Origin: Manis javanica | Taxonomy: Eukaryota > Chordata > Mammalia > Pholidota > Manidae | Direction: 5' to 3' | DNA: 64,000 nucleotides | Assembly: GCF_040802235.1 (NCBI RefSeq) | Contig: NC_133172.1 | Location: 58,349,613-58,413,612 of the forward strand | Shown here: positions 47,430 through 60,260 of the stretch, piece by piece | Numbering within the stretch: position 1 is the stretch's first letter | Layout of the letters: every line of letters starts with the position of its first letter | Translations under genes and position numbers: made by a program | The notes under the pieces: generated by a model | Told to the model about the DNA's origin: nothing | Databases searched by the model: none | What the model saw: only the letters and a program-made list of their open reading frames with translations

Positions 47430-47637
47430 CAGGGCTTCTCAATCAGGGGTGATTTTTGCCTCCCAGGTGACATGTGGCAACGTCTAGAGACGTTGGTTGT
47501 CGTAGATTGGGGATGCCACTGGCACCTACGGGCAGAGGCCGGGGACACTGCTGAGCAACCTGCAGTGCCCAGTACAGCTGCCTGCCCCCAGGAATGGCCC
47601 CGCCCTGAATGTTAATAGCGCCACGTTTGGAAACCTG
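47430..47637 (+). mobile_element. Non-autonomous hAT (Charlie-type) DNA transposon
   Basis: A 208-bp element that starts CAGGGCTTCTCAATCAGGGG, contains gacatgtggcaacgtctaga and ends tttggaaacctg. The ends are imperfect inverted repeats, and the order matches a widespread mammalian MER element from memory. No clean 8-bp target duplication is visible. Confidence 0.65.
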
Positions 47638-47764
47638 CAGGAGATGTTGCACGGAGAGTGTCTGTACTCTGGTTGTTGGGCAAATGGGGCAGTTTCGGAG
47701 GACTGGACAGATGGAGGGTCTGTGGTCAGGGCAGAGTAAACATGGGCTCTGAAGTGACAGTGGC

Positions 47765-47910
47765 AACGTGAAATAGCTGACGCTTATTCAAATGCATGCT
47801 CTGTGCCAGGCTGTGAGCTCCATGTCGATTATTTCATTCAATTTCTGAGACTCTGGAGAAAGGTATCATAACCACCTCATTTTACTGTAAATCAACCAAA
47901 GATACACACA
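47765..47910 (-). repeat. MIR SINE fragment
   Basis: Inverted MIR tail: ctctgtgccaggctgtgagc, then ataaccacctcattttactg. Confidence 0.65.
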
Positions 47911-49919
47911 GCTGGTAAAGGGAAGGACAAGGCGTTTTTCTTCTTGGCATACTTTTTTGTGGGGGGTGGGGATGGGGGCAGAGGGGTATCTGGTTTCCCT
48001 CCTACTTGAGTGTGTGGGCAGCATCTTGTGCGAGATGGATCTCTAGAACAGCAGTCCCCGCTGACCCGCTGTTTCACCTTCCGTATTTTCAGTTACCCAC
48101 AGTTGATATTGGCATTGCAGTTTGATTTCCAGCCATTTAACCAATAACCATTGTCCACCTGCTCTGGGCCAGACCCTGGAGAAGCAGCAGCAGCCTGGGG
48201 AGCTCCCCTATAGTGGCTCACGAGAGCTGCTCGTCAGTTTCCCAGGAATTTTGCAAGGTGGTTGTCAAATAGCCACTCAACAAGATTAAATCATATGAAG
48301 TTACAATTAAATAAATTATATTTTTTAAAAGGCAATAAAACTCATCCCTTCCTAATCATTTTACTACATTCTACTAGTATCTCTGTTCTGGAGGTTATTT
48401 ATGTCTATTGTGGGGATCACCAAACCAGACTTTGTCTGTAAAAATGCCATATAGTAAATATTTAAGGCTTTGCAAGCCAGGAGCTGAATTCGGCCCCTCT
48501 GCCATTGCTCACCACCCACTGGTATGCTGTGTCTGTAGGGTGGAAATACTCTATAAAGGGGCACATCTCTTCCCAGCTCCATGTTCGGTGATGGGTGTTG
48601 GTAGCAAAGGGCCGTGGTGGGGATATTTACACCAGGGCAATTGTCAAACCCTATAAATCAGGGCTTTTCTTTTCTCAGCAAGCTGGATTGCTAAACATTT
48701 ACCAGCATACCACCCGACACGATGGTGGGCAAAACTGGAATGAACCCTGGCCTCTGCAGGGCACAGTGTGGTGGGGTGGGGCACGGAGGAGCTGTGCCGA
48801 GGCTGGTGAGGCTTTCCACGGAAGACCGCTTGGAGGAGGAGGACCCCCTCAAGGGTGTGTCTGCTGGAAGGGGCAGGGCTGCTGGGCAGGGGTGTGGAGA
48901 AGAGCTGTCCTGGACTGGCCATCAGCTCTGTCACTCTCCTTCCCCTGGGGAATTTACCACTTCATCAAATTATTTTGGGGGCAGCCAGGGCAACAGGTCT
49001 GTCTTTCCCATCTCAGCTCAAAGGGAGACTTCAGGGACCTGGGAGTTGAGATGTGACCTCATGGGGGCGGTTTGCTGCCTGGTCTCCACAAACCTTGCTC
49101 CTAGGGCTGTGCTTCATGCGCAGCAGTTTCTCCACCGATGTGGCGCAGGGGTGAGCCCCTAGTGGGTCGCAAACTGAAGTGGAAGAGGTACATCCAGTGA
49201 ACAGGTGAGAGGGAAACGTTATCCTTTGGCTCTGGCTCGAACAAGGAGGGGCTGCCAGCAAAGAATGAAGAAAATGATAGGTTTGTCTGGTGGCTTTTGG
49301 TGAGTGAACTCCTCTGGGAGCCCAAGGTAAGTGAAGGGTTTGTGAACTTCCATGCCTTTCCTGCTGCTCCATAAACTCTCAAGTTTAGGGCCAGGAGAGT
49401 GAGCTCTAAGGGGCCATTAGACTGTTGTCTGGGGAGTCTGGGTTCCCGTGCATCAAGGATGACCGGGGTGCATGATCCAGCCACCGAAACTCCATAGACT
49501 GCTGTCTCCTGCAGAGGTTAGGGGCTGATGGAATCTGGCCGCTGCATTCATTCACTTCTAGGTCAGGAACCCGGGAGAGTGGGAGGCAAGGGGCTCTGCG
49601 TACTGAGGACTGAGTACCAATGCCGTCCATCTCACGGCTCACCTACTGGCCCAGTCCTACTGCTTGCATGTTCCTAAGCACCAGGGAGTAAGTGAGTCTG
49701 ACCATTGATCATTGCATTTTTTGAGCCCCATGCAGGCACTGAGCCAGCTCTGCAGTCAGCCAGGAATTCTGGGTTCTGCCCTCAAGGAACTTTTCTTCTT
49801 GCAGCGTCCTGGGGACTCCATGCCATTGATTTCAAACTAAAATCAAGAAATACCATTATTTAAAGATGACACCGATTGAATTCAACAGTTTCTTCCTGAG
49901 TGCTGGCTCAGGAGAATAT

Positions 49920-50110
49920 TACAATTTCACGTCAAACAGAATTTCGGGTTCAAATCTTGGCTGCGTTCTCACAGCTGTCTGCCTCTCTGAGCCTCAACTT
50001 CCTCACTTTTAAGATGAGAATGATAATAACGATTGATTTCTGGTCTGGTTGGGAGGAAGAAAGGGGAAAAAAATATATAAAATCCCTCGCATAGTACCTG
50101 AGGCTTGGGT
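49920..50110 (+). repeat. MIR SINE
   Basis: Plus-strand MIR: tcgggttcaaatcttggctg, ctctctgagcctcaacttcc, aagatgagaatgataataac. Confidence 0.8.
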
Positions 50111-50329
50111 GCTGGTCATTTTGATCATGATAATCCTGTTTATTATTTACAAATCAGTGGTCCTTATCAAGCAACAATCGGAAAGTCTGGGTGGTCCCAA
50201 GAACTCAGAGATCCTTTGCCTCCTGGTCAATCTTGTTCTGCTGGAATTTTGGCCCCTGAGGGTCTAGGGATGTCCCTGAAGGCTGCTCTGCCTGCCACTG
50301 AGCTGCCCCGTCGTGACTTCATGCTGAAC

Positions 50330-50790
50330 CCCATCACGTCCCTGCTAGGTACCCTCAACAGCCTCGTCAGGCAGCCTACGGCCTACAGGCTGCTTCTCTA
50401 CAAACCTCCTCCGTGTCATGCTGTGGCCAACGACCTTATAAAGGTGACGTCTACAAGCCACTCCGTGGCATGGCCCATGTGTTGGCTTCCCACTGTTCAC
50501 AGTAGAAGGTCTGGTCCCTGGACCTGCACTTTAGGGCACTGCCTGCTCAGCTCTTTGGCCTCTGCCCTGCATGCCTGGGGCAACCTACATGCCTTGGCAA
50601 TTGTGTGCAGTTTCCCCGACAGGCTGAGTGGCCTCTCACCTCTGTGTTAGCATGTGCCATTCCCTCTTCCAGGAGTACGTTTTCCCTTCTTTACCTGGTT
50701 CCTAAAGATCTCTTTGGAGTCAGGACATGTCCCCCAGCGCCATGGCCCCACTGGGCTAAGCATCCCCTCTCTGGTTCTGTAGCCCCAAGT
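50330..50790 (+). repeat. L2 LINE fragment
   Basis: Phrases cttcccactgttcacagtag, tttggcctctgccctgcatg and gtgccattccctcttccagg follow the L2 3' half. The 181-aa ORF at 50105-50650 is largely this repeat. Confidence 0.65.
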
Positions 50791-50819
50791 ACAGCATAGT
50801 CATTATATTTACGTTGTCC

Positions 50820-51010
50820 TAGACACTAATGCTCCATTCCAGGCCCAGTCCTGACAAGCTAAAGGACCTGGCAGCTTCCCTGAACCCTCATCTGCAAGGG
50901 GGTATGGTGAAGGCATCTCTGTCATAGGGTTGCTATGAGAAGGAAGAGCTGCCTGGTGCCCTACACTGGAATTCCTCTAGCAACTGCTCAATAAAGGTTT
51001 GAACAACTGG
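50820..51010 (+). repeat. MIR/L2 fragment
   Basis: Contains tctgtcatagggttgctatg, then an ancient-repeat tail aactgctcaataaaggtttg. Confidence 0.6.
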
Positions 51011-52212
51011 CCTAACCCCACCCCTTAACGCCTGGGGGTCTTGGCCACAACCCTCCCCACATCCACATCTATATCACCACTTGGGGGCTCAGGCTTGATC
51101 CTTTCTTGCTTGATGGTTTTTTTAAGGCTGTTGAAGTTCAGAACTTGAAGAACAGGATTTGCCAGCAAATTGTGGGGAGCTGACTGAATTCCCCATTTTC
51201 TGACCTGACTGTGCCTCCTCCAGGGACCAGGAGGAGAGAACAGCTCTGCCCATTTCCTCGGCAGGTTGGATGTGAGTCTTGTTTGGTGAGGGACACACGC
51301 TGGGCCCTGCCTTCCACCCCCTGCCCCAGCTCAGGTGAGAGATTTTTCCGGAGACCCTCCATCCTGTCTGTTCTTGAGAGGCAGTGGGGAGGGGATAATC
51401 CCCCTGCAGGGATGAGGGGGACAAAGTGCCCCATTTACAGTGCAGTTCCACACACATGCACACACTCATGTGTCCACCACAGAGGCACCTTCACTTGACA
51501 AAAAGGGAACACTCTGGGGTTTTTAATAGTATTACTTGCAGAAGTGCGTGGATGTGAGGATGCCTGGCTGAGGAGCTGAGCGTTTCCCGGGTGGCTTCAG
51601 GTGCCGTTCCTGATGGCAGAAAGGGAACATTTTTGTTTCAAAGCTGGTGTTCTGGAGTGATACTGTAGTTCATTCCGGAAAGGGGCTTCCAGTGTAGTTC
51701 TCTCTCAGCCTTGTGCTGGGCCTGGAGACACAGAGACGAATGCCCAGGTCCTGGTCTGACGGGAGAGGTAAAGTAGCTGAAGCTGCTGGGGTACAGGCAG
51801 AGGAGGGGATGGCCCAGTAACTTAGGGGTACTTTGTTGTCTAGGTTCCTAGAAGGGATCAGATGCCATAGGAAGGAGTTGGGCAGGGAAGCCTGTCTCCT
51901 CGCTGCAGACAGCTGGAGGATGCCAAGGGCCAAAGCTGGTGGACTTTTGTCAAAGGTCAGGGGGCCTACTGAGTTCAGACAGTGTGGGTTCATTATCCGG
52001 ATAATGAGGGGGCATTTTCTATTCGAGGAAACACTCCTGTCTTATGGCCCCTTCTGGCCTGCCAGATGGGCAGCCTGAGCCATGAGGGGGTGTCAGAGGC
52101 CAGGTGGTCCTTCCCCTGCCCTCCAGCCAAGCCTGGCCCAGTCCTGGTCCGTCGGGTGCACCTGGCCGCACCTGGCCGTCGGCGATGACGTCTCGGGCGA
52201 TGACGATTCTGA

Positions 52213-53574
<1,362 letters not shown>

Positions 53575-53713
53575 TGAGCGTTTGGGGACATCCCGGGCAC
53601 AGCGCTTGTGTTTTGTACCGATGGGGCCGTGGGATCGACCCGGGGCTGGGCCCTGATGGTGGGGGTTTCCTAGCTTAAGGCCTGCGGCCCATCTGGATCT
53701 GCGCTGCAGGGGA

Positions 53714-53790
53714 AAACAAAACAACCAGAAAAAAAAAAAAACAAGACAACAAAAAACGCCCCCAATAACCTCAAAACCCCCAAACCCAAA
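53714..53790 (+). repeat. A-rich tract followed by C-run (telomere-like) tract
   Basis: An A-rich segment (53714-53756) is followed by C runs at 53759-53763, 53777-53781 and 53785-53787 separated by A-rich spacers. On the minus strand this reads as G runs in a T-rich context, which can form quadruplex or i-motif structures. It lies just past the CpG island. Confidence 0.6.
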
Positions 53791-54152
53791 GAATTTCCAG
53801 AAGCCAATTCCTTTCTTTGCACTACCCATCTTTTTCCTGCCCGGCCTGACTGGCAAACTGGGTGCTTCTCCGTCTGAAAAAATCTCTTTCGCACATTGGG
53901 AGGTTGAAAGTGGAGGGAGAGGGGGCAGGGGTCCTGCACTATCTCCTCCCCACCTAGGGGCGGCCAAGTTCTAGTATGGAAGCTGGCTTGTAGGGCCCTG
54001 GTCTGGCATTGTCTGGAAGTGTGTATACGTATGTTTTGTTGCTGGAGGTTTAATTTTGTTAATTGTTATTGTTTTAAATATGTGGCTGGGACAGAGTCAG
54101 CTGGATGGGAGGGAGGAGAGTCATCGATCTGTTTCTAAAATCAGATCTGAAA

Positions 54153-54197
54153 GGTGGAGAAAGACAGCTGTGGCGGGGTCGCAGTGGGGCGTGGGGG
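54153..54197 (+). repeat. Local duplication, copy 1
   Basis: 45 bp starting GGTGGAGAAAGACAGCTGTG. It matches 55070-55114 with 4 mismatches. The two copies are 917 bp apart, and the flanks do not match. Confidence 0.75.
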
Positions 54198-54506
54198 TGG
54201 CGGGCAGGGGCCTGAACAGGATGCTTTGTGTTTTGAAACAAGGACAGTTAAAAGCACTGCTTGGGCCTGAGCCTTCCTGAGGGGAGCCCGTCCTCTATGG
54301 AGGGGTGGCAGGTCTTTCCCAGAATGTACACTACCCCCTGGGGCAACCATCCTCCTGTTTACTAAGCACATGATGGGGGTTGGGGGGCAGAATCCAAAGC
54401 CTGCCCACACCTGTGCCAAGAAAACCCGGTCAGGAAGCAGGGTGTCGCTTACATAGCATGTCACAAACGTGTAGCGTGTGTAGACATTTCCCCGGCATCC
54501 ATGTTC

Positions 54507-54546
54507 CCTTGGCAGTGTGTCACAGGCTGTGACACATGCTCCAAGG
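54507..54546. promoter_or_regulatory. 40-bp near-palindrome
   Basis: Inner arms GTGTCACA-ggc-TGTGACAC (54517-54535) are perfect 8-bp inverted repeats with a 3-nt spacer. Outer arms CCTTGG (54507-54512) and CCAAGG (54541-54546) are also complementary. It could form a cruciform or bind a dimeric factor. No family is assigned. Confidence 0.6.
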
Positions 54547-55069
54547 AATGGGGAGGGGGAAAAGTTAGCAGGAGACCATACTCCTCGAAACAGCCCCCCT
54601 CCCCCAGGGCATTGAAGCACAGGAGGACTTTTATTCTGAATTTTGGGTCTGATGTGCTTAGAACACCTATTTTTTTTTCCTGTGGGCTCGTTGGTGCAGT
54701 ATCTGCAAAGATTGCCTTCTCGGGGAGGAGCGCCGGTTGGCGTGAAGCAGCCCAATCCCAGTTTCAGGCTGGTGCATGTTCCTAAACCTGTCCTGAGCCA
54801 CAGGCCTCAGCATTTATCTTGGCTTCTGGTTCGACGGAGGAAGAGCCTCCCAAGATTCGCCAGCGCACAGTGTGTCCGAGATCGGGAGGAACCAGCGTCC
54901 TCCGTAGTGCCCTGCCTGGAATCAGGAGCCCCACATCCAGCTTCACTGTTTTCCATGGGGGGCGGTTTTTTTTTTTCCTGCCAGCCTTCGAAGTGAAGGA
55001 GGATGGTGGAGAAAATGGTTGAAAGGCACAGTGACCCTCCGTGGGGAGGGGGCAGGCCAGGCCCAGCCT

Positions 55070-55114
55070 GGTGGAGAATGACAGCTGTGGTGGGGTCGCA
55101 GCGGGCCGTGGGGG
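55070..55114 (+). repeat. Local duplication, copy 2
   Basis: 45 bp starting GGTGGAGAATGACAGCTGTG, 91% identical to 54153-54197. Confidence 0.75.
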
Positions 55115-58100
55115 CTCCCCTGGGAGAAGCCAGGAGCGTGTGGTCGCTGCTGCTGGCCGAGGTCTGGGGGAAGCCAGCTTTGGACGCTCAACCTTCCCAC
55201 CCCCCCGCTTACCTCTGGTTGCTCAAGAGGTATCTATGACACATAGAGGGAAGGAAGGAAGACAGAAGCCGTACATTGGTTTCTTAAGCAGCCAGAGGCC
55301 GGGCACCACCTTCACCAGCTGAGGTGGGTGGCACCTTTGTAGGCTGGAGCTTCTCTGGAGAAGAGCTGTGATTTTCAGGACTGGGGACTGAGGGCCATCT
55401 GTGCAATAAGATTTGTCTCAGCAGAGCCTTGCTGCAGGGTTGGGAAACATGAGGACGAACTGGAGCAAGCGCCAAGTGCCCAGTGGGCTGGTATAATCCC
55501 CCTTCCTCTGCCTGTTTCCCCAAGCTCTTCATGCTGGAGTTGGGGGGTGTCCATCAACCTTGCCATGTAGGCTCCATGGGGGCATGGCTCTCTGTGCCAG
55601 GGTATGTGGGTGTGGAAGTGGGCTGCTGAGGGCAGACCCAGCCTGGCTGTGGCCTTCAAAGCAGAGGTGGGGTTGGGACGGCTACCTGGGACCTTGTCCA
55701 TTCTGAGCTACCTAGTTGGTGGCCGTACCCTGGGGAAGCAGAGCATCGCCAGAGGGGTTTCCCTGAGGCTGGAGCATTATGTAATCTGTCTGCGTTTTAT
55801 GGCTTGGCCCAAACTCTATTGAGAAATATCAGCTCAAATGAAACAAAGGTGAATTTGAGTGAGTTCACTACAGCGAAAGCTCTGTGCAGCCCTGTGGCTT
55901 TGCAGGGTCCCTGGCCTACCTTGAGCGGCTGATGTATGAAGTATGTATCCTATCGGGCTATATCCTTCCATGAAATGTGTATCATCCATATGTTAAACAA
56001 TCTAAAGAGCCCAACTCAGAACCATCTGGTAATTATCTGGTTAATTGCGTGGGCTTCAGAAACAAGACAGAGTGATTGATCTGGATTCAAACCAATAAAC
56101 AAACCAAACACACTCTTCTGCCCAAATCTGTCTTCAGAGTCTGTCTACACTGAGCCAATTAACTGGATCATTGTCAGAGGTAAAGACCAGGCTTCCAGGA
56201 CCACAGCTACACTGGGCCAGGGTGGAAGCATAGAGGGGCTCTCCATTCCACATGTCGGGGGCTCCAGCTGGGCACAACCGTCAGGCAGACCTTTCTTGAT
56301 TCCCTGCTTGGGAATTGGGCTCACCCTGGGCTGGCAGCCTCAGCCTGGCTGTAAGCTTTGCTGCCGTGGGGTCAGGTTGGAGCTTGCCCCGTGCCTGTCT
56401 CCTGAGCGGGTTACTGATTAAATCCTTGCAGAGCCAACAGTGTGCCTGGCATGGCCTGTGGCAGTGCCGCGTCTGATGCACTCCGTGCTGGACACTTCGG
56501 ATCCGGAACACTCATAAACAGAGGCAGAAATGCAAAGGGACTGACCTGGTGGCTCAATTGAGGGGTGATGGGGAAGCGCCTGCCCCTCCCTGTGGTACAC
56601 GGGACCACACCTTACCAGGGAGGGCCCATCTGCTCTGGCTGTGGCCTGGATGGGGTGCCTCATCCCCCTTTGCATCCACACTTCCCAGTCCCCACCTTCC
56701 CAGGGCTTTAATGGTGTTGGTGCGAGTGGTGGCCAGGAGTTCTGCAGAAGCAGCCGGGGCTGTGAGACCAGAATCCATTTTGCGGTTCTCATGTCTGAGT
56801 TGAATTTGATCACCTGCTAGACATGTTTGTCTGCTGGAAGAGGGCTTTGTTTGCATGCTTTGTTTCCTCTGCACTGAAGAAGTACAAATGTGCTGCTTAC
56901 CTTCTGTTTGCCCCTATTTTTTTTACATGCAGCACATGGCATCTCAGAGTGGTGGTTCCAGTCCAAAAAGTCTTTAATTCATTGACTGAATAGGGGTTGG
57001 AGCCCAGGTGACAGTAGCCTTTTTTATACTCAAGGCTTAATTCAACAATGACTTATTTTTAAATTTGCACCACTTGGCTTCTCTGATTGAAATATTTCTG
57101 GACTTTTTGTCATGGAAAGGAAAAGAGAAGTAAGTCACTTTGTAATTCCCATCGCTTTGTTTAGTCTGGTGTTTTCTTGGACAGCAACCTTCTGAACTTG
57201 GACTTACACTTACTAAGCACCTACTGGGTGTCAAGTGCTGAGTGAAGAATTCATCCCAAGGGTGTGGTTCCCACTTGACAATTAAAATCCGTGTCCTCCA
57301 GGGCAGCCACAGGTCCATGGGAACAACTTGTCTGCCTGTGTGTGCACACACATTGGCATTTTTTTTACTTTTGTCGCTTGCCTGGCTCCTTTTTGTGTCC
57401 GCCTTCCCACCTTTGACTTCTTTGATTTTTTGATTTTTTTTTTGTGGCCATGAGTAAACACAAATAATTTTTTTTCTTTCAGTGCCGTTGGTCATAAGAT
57501 CTTGGAGTCATAAGATCAGATTTGTTTCCCAGATAACTTGTCTGATTGGAGGTGGTGTAGGGGAGGGGCAGAGACAGAAGAGGAGAAAAATAGTCTTAAG
57601 TTCTCACTAAATAGCAAGCGCGGTCTGCCTTCCCCAGGCTGTAATAAATAAGTGCATTTTAAGGAGGGAGTAAGTTTTGATGCTGCCATTTGCCCAGTGC
57701 AATCTAAGATGCCCCTTTTGGTCACTGGCAAAACTATGCCAGTTCAGGTAGAAGGTGTCTCACTGTGCATGGCTGGGCTTTGCTGCCCAGCTGCAGATGG
57801 AGGTAGGCATGTGCCATGGCTTGAGCTCCGTGGCCCACAAGTGGCTTCGGCCTGCATTGTCTGCTCCTTAGTACTGGCCACACGCTTGTTAACTCACCTG
57901 GCAGTGGGAGAGGACATTTCTGAGGTCCTGTGTCCCATCAGACTCGGGGAGCCTGGCAGCCTCGTCCTCCTGAGAACTAAAGCTGCCAGCCTTGGGGCAT
58001 TGGGTGGCCTCTTGGCCTTTTCTCCAGGCAGTCCAGGCTTAGCCCGTGTGGGTGGTACTTCCTCGGTGTTCTGGCAGAATGGACGTTTGAGATGGCTGAG

Positions 58101-58189
58101 TTCTGCCTTTGATTAAAGGGTTAAGTGAGGTAACGTGATGGTTTAGGCCGTCCTGCTGGCGGGGCAGAACGGTCTGGGGGTCTGCTGTC

Positions 58190-58390
58190 ACAGTCTTGAG
58201 GTCTGGATTCTGAGGCGGCGACTGCCTGGCTGTGTGATCTTCTGCATGTTACTTTCCCTCGCTGGGCCTGTTTTTTTCTCCATCAGGAGGGTGGGATAAT
58301 CCTACCTGGTTTATAGGGTTGCTCTAAGAATTGGAGATAATTCAGATTAGCACCCAGTAGGACAGCCGGCACAGAGTAGGGTGTGATAAG
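58190..58390 (+). repeat. MIR SINE
   Basis: Plus-strand MIR: ctggctgtgtgatcttctgc, tttatagggttgctctaaga, and a cggcacagagtag tail. Confidence 0.75.
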
Positions 58391-58649
58391 GGGCCAGTAT
58401 TCCAATTCGTGTTTTCCTGATTACCCTGAGAGAACATCATGAAATTCTGTACACATGGAAGGGATTATTGCTGTTTAAACACGAGCAGTTCTCCAGAGAA
58501 GAGAAGTGTGAGGCGAGCAGTGCGTGTGGGAAAGTTCGGGGTGGTTAGCAGATCTGGTATGTACGAAGGCAATGGAATTGTTGAAAGCAGTTAAGAAAAA
58601 TTCCTCAGGGAGCACAGTCTAGTTGCTTAAAAACAAAACTCAAGCTCAT

Positions 58650-59085
58650 TTTTTTTTCTTTTAAATTAAAGCAGTAATTCACACATCAGATACATTCAGA
58701 TAGTATAAGGCACGTAAGGAAAAAGGAGGCTCCTCTGTCATTCCAGGCCCCTGTAGGGCCTCGGTCTCCTCCTTGGCAGCAGGCCCTGTTACCCATTTCT
58801 CATGTATCCTTGATGACCAGTCTAGGCATTGACGCACAGGTCTGTGCTGTGGCTGCTGATGGACGGTGTATTTTGGAGATCATTCTAGAGCTGGGCAAAA
58901 ATAGCTGGTTCGTTCTCTTTTGTTGCTGCGTAGTGCTCCACTGTAGATGCACACCGTAGTAATGCAGGTGGGCTATCCTGCATTGCTGGGTATTTAGGTT
59001 ATGTCTTTTGCTATTTCCAACAAGACATTTTCCGTTTTTATATAGTGGAGTTGTTCCTGTTTTGATGATTTGAATGTTTTTTTGC
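58650..59085 (-). mobile_element. Ancient L1 3'-region fragment, inverted
   Basis: The complement of an old L1 3' end: agtaattcacacatcagata, gagatcattctagagctggg, ttgctatttccaacaagaca. It contributes the C-terminal part of a long minus-strand open frame (58800-59756). Confidence 0.6.
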
Positions 59086-59789
59086 TTACGTCTTTGGTGG
59101 ATGTTAAGGTATTTTGTCCCAGACAGCTTTGCAAGGGACACCTGACCATCCCTCAGAAGGGAAGGGCAGTGTTGCCCGGGGTCTTTCCTGCCCAGAGTCA
59201 TGCTTCCATCTGGTTGAATGCCACCAGCCAGGGTGCCCCTTGGAGGGGCTGGCCCCTGCCCCCCCAGGAGTTGAACACAGGTGAGCATGAGGCTTGGACC
59301 AGTCAACGCTGGCTTGTGCCCCAAGGACAAGGGTCTGTGTGGCCCAGGATGGTTATTTCCTGCTTCACCTGAGAGCGTCGGTCTTGCCCTTAGACTTCCT
59401 GCCTGCTCAGGATGGGAGCCAGGCCACCCAGCTCCGTGGTGGAGAGAGGGAGGAAGTGAGGATGTCTCTTCCTCACCCCTGGTTCTGGGGACAAGTCGCC
59501 CAGTGTGTTCCTTGGGGCTGAGGGAGCCTGTGCATTTGAAAGGAAGCTTTGCTGACATCAGCAGAGCCATAACCAAAGGGTGACGAGGCGTGCGCGTGCA
59601 TGGGGAGGTGTCTGTGTGTACTGAGGCAGAGGGGTTTGCAGAAAAAACATTTCTGGTGCTGAAATTGGTCTCTGTGTTTAGAAGCCTGCTACATGCAAAG
59701 AGCTTTACACCTGCCACGTGCAAAGCATGTAGACCAGCTCTGGGGTGTTGCGACAAGGTGGGTGGAGGCAGCCAGACCCAGCAGAGTGG

Positions 59790-59930
59790 TCAGACAGGCG
59801 AGCTTGAATGATGCCCCTGCGACTTCCGAGCTGGTGGGTGACCTTGGGCAGGTCACCTAACCTCTGTCATTATCTGTACAATTTGAATTTTGGGGACTTC
59901 TTCAAGTCAGGGTTAAGTAAGGTGAAGCAT
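59790..59930 (+). repeat. MIR SINE fragment
   Basis: Plus-strand MIR core: ggtgaccttgggcaggtcac, then acctctgtcattatctgtac. Confidence 0.7.
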
Positions 59931-59944
59931 GGCAGTACACTCAT

Positions 59945-60260
59945 GCATTCATTCAACAGATAAATATCACTGTTCTGGGCACTTTGAAGAAAACAAGTGC
60001 CTGCCCTCCTGGTGGTGGGTTGGGTGAGACAAGAAGCCACTAAGCAAGGAAATATATAATCTGGTGGTTAGAGGGGCCCTGGAGAAAACAAAGCAAGCCG
60101 ATGGGTGGGGTGTTTGGGGCTTGGAAACTGGGAGCCTTGTTGCTTTGCACATGGTGTTCAGGGAAAGGTGTGAGCTCTGTGAGGAGAGCATTCTAGGCAG
60201 AGAGAATGGCAAGTGCAAAGGCCCTGGGGCTGGATCACATTTTGAAATGGACTTGTAATG
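59945..60260 (+). repeat. Ancient dispersed repeat
   Basis: Starts attcattcaacagataaata and contains gagcattctaggcagagaga followed by atggcaagtgcaaaggccct. I know this order from many mammalian loci but not the family name with certainty. Confidence 0.6.

Larger units (their letters stand above)
23106..52080. other. GAN-CMIP intergenic region
   Basis: About 29 kb without a protein-coding exon I can support. Ancient repeats are listed separately. Stretches with nothing identified include 24.4-25.3, 26.8-27.2, 27.3-28.4, 32.0-33.2, 35.0-36.4, 38.7-39.0, 41.0-42.5, 43.0-43.8, 44.05-44.7, 46.6-47.4, 48.0-49.9 and 51.0-52.0 kb. They contain short GC-rich open frames on both strands with no recognisable domain. 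Confidence 0.7.
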
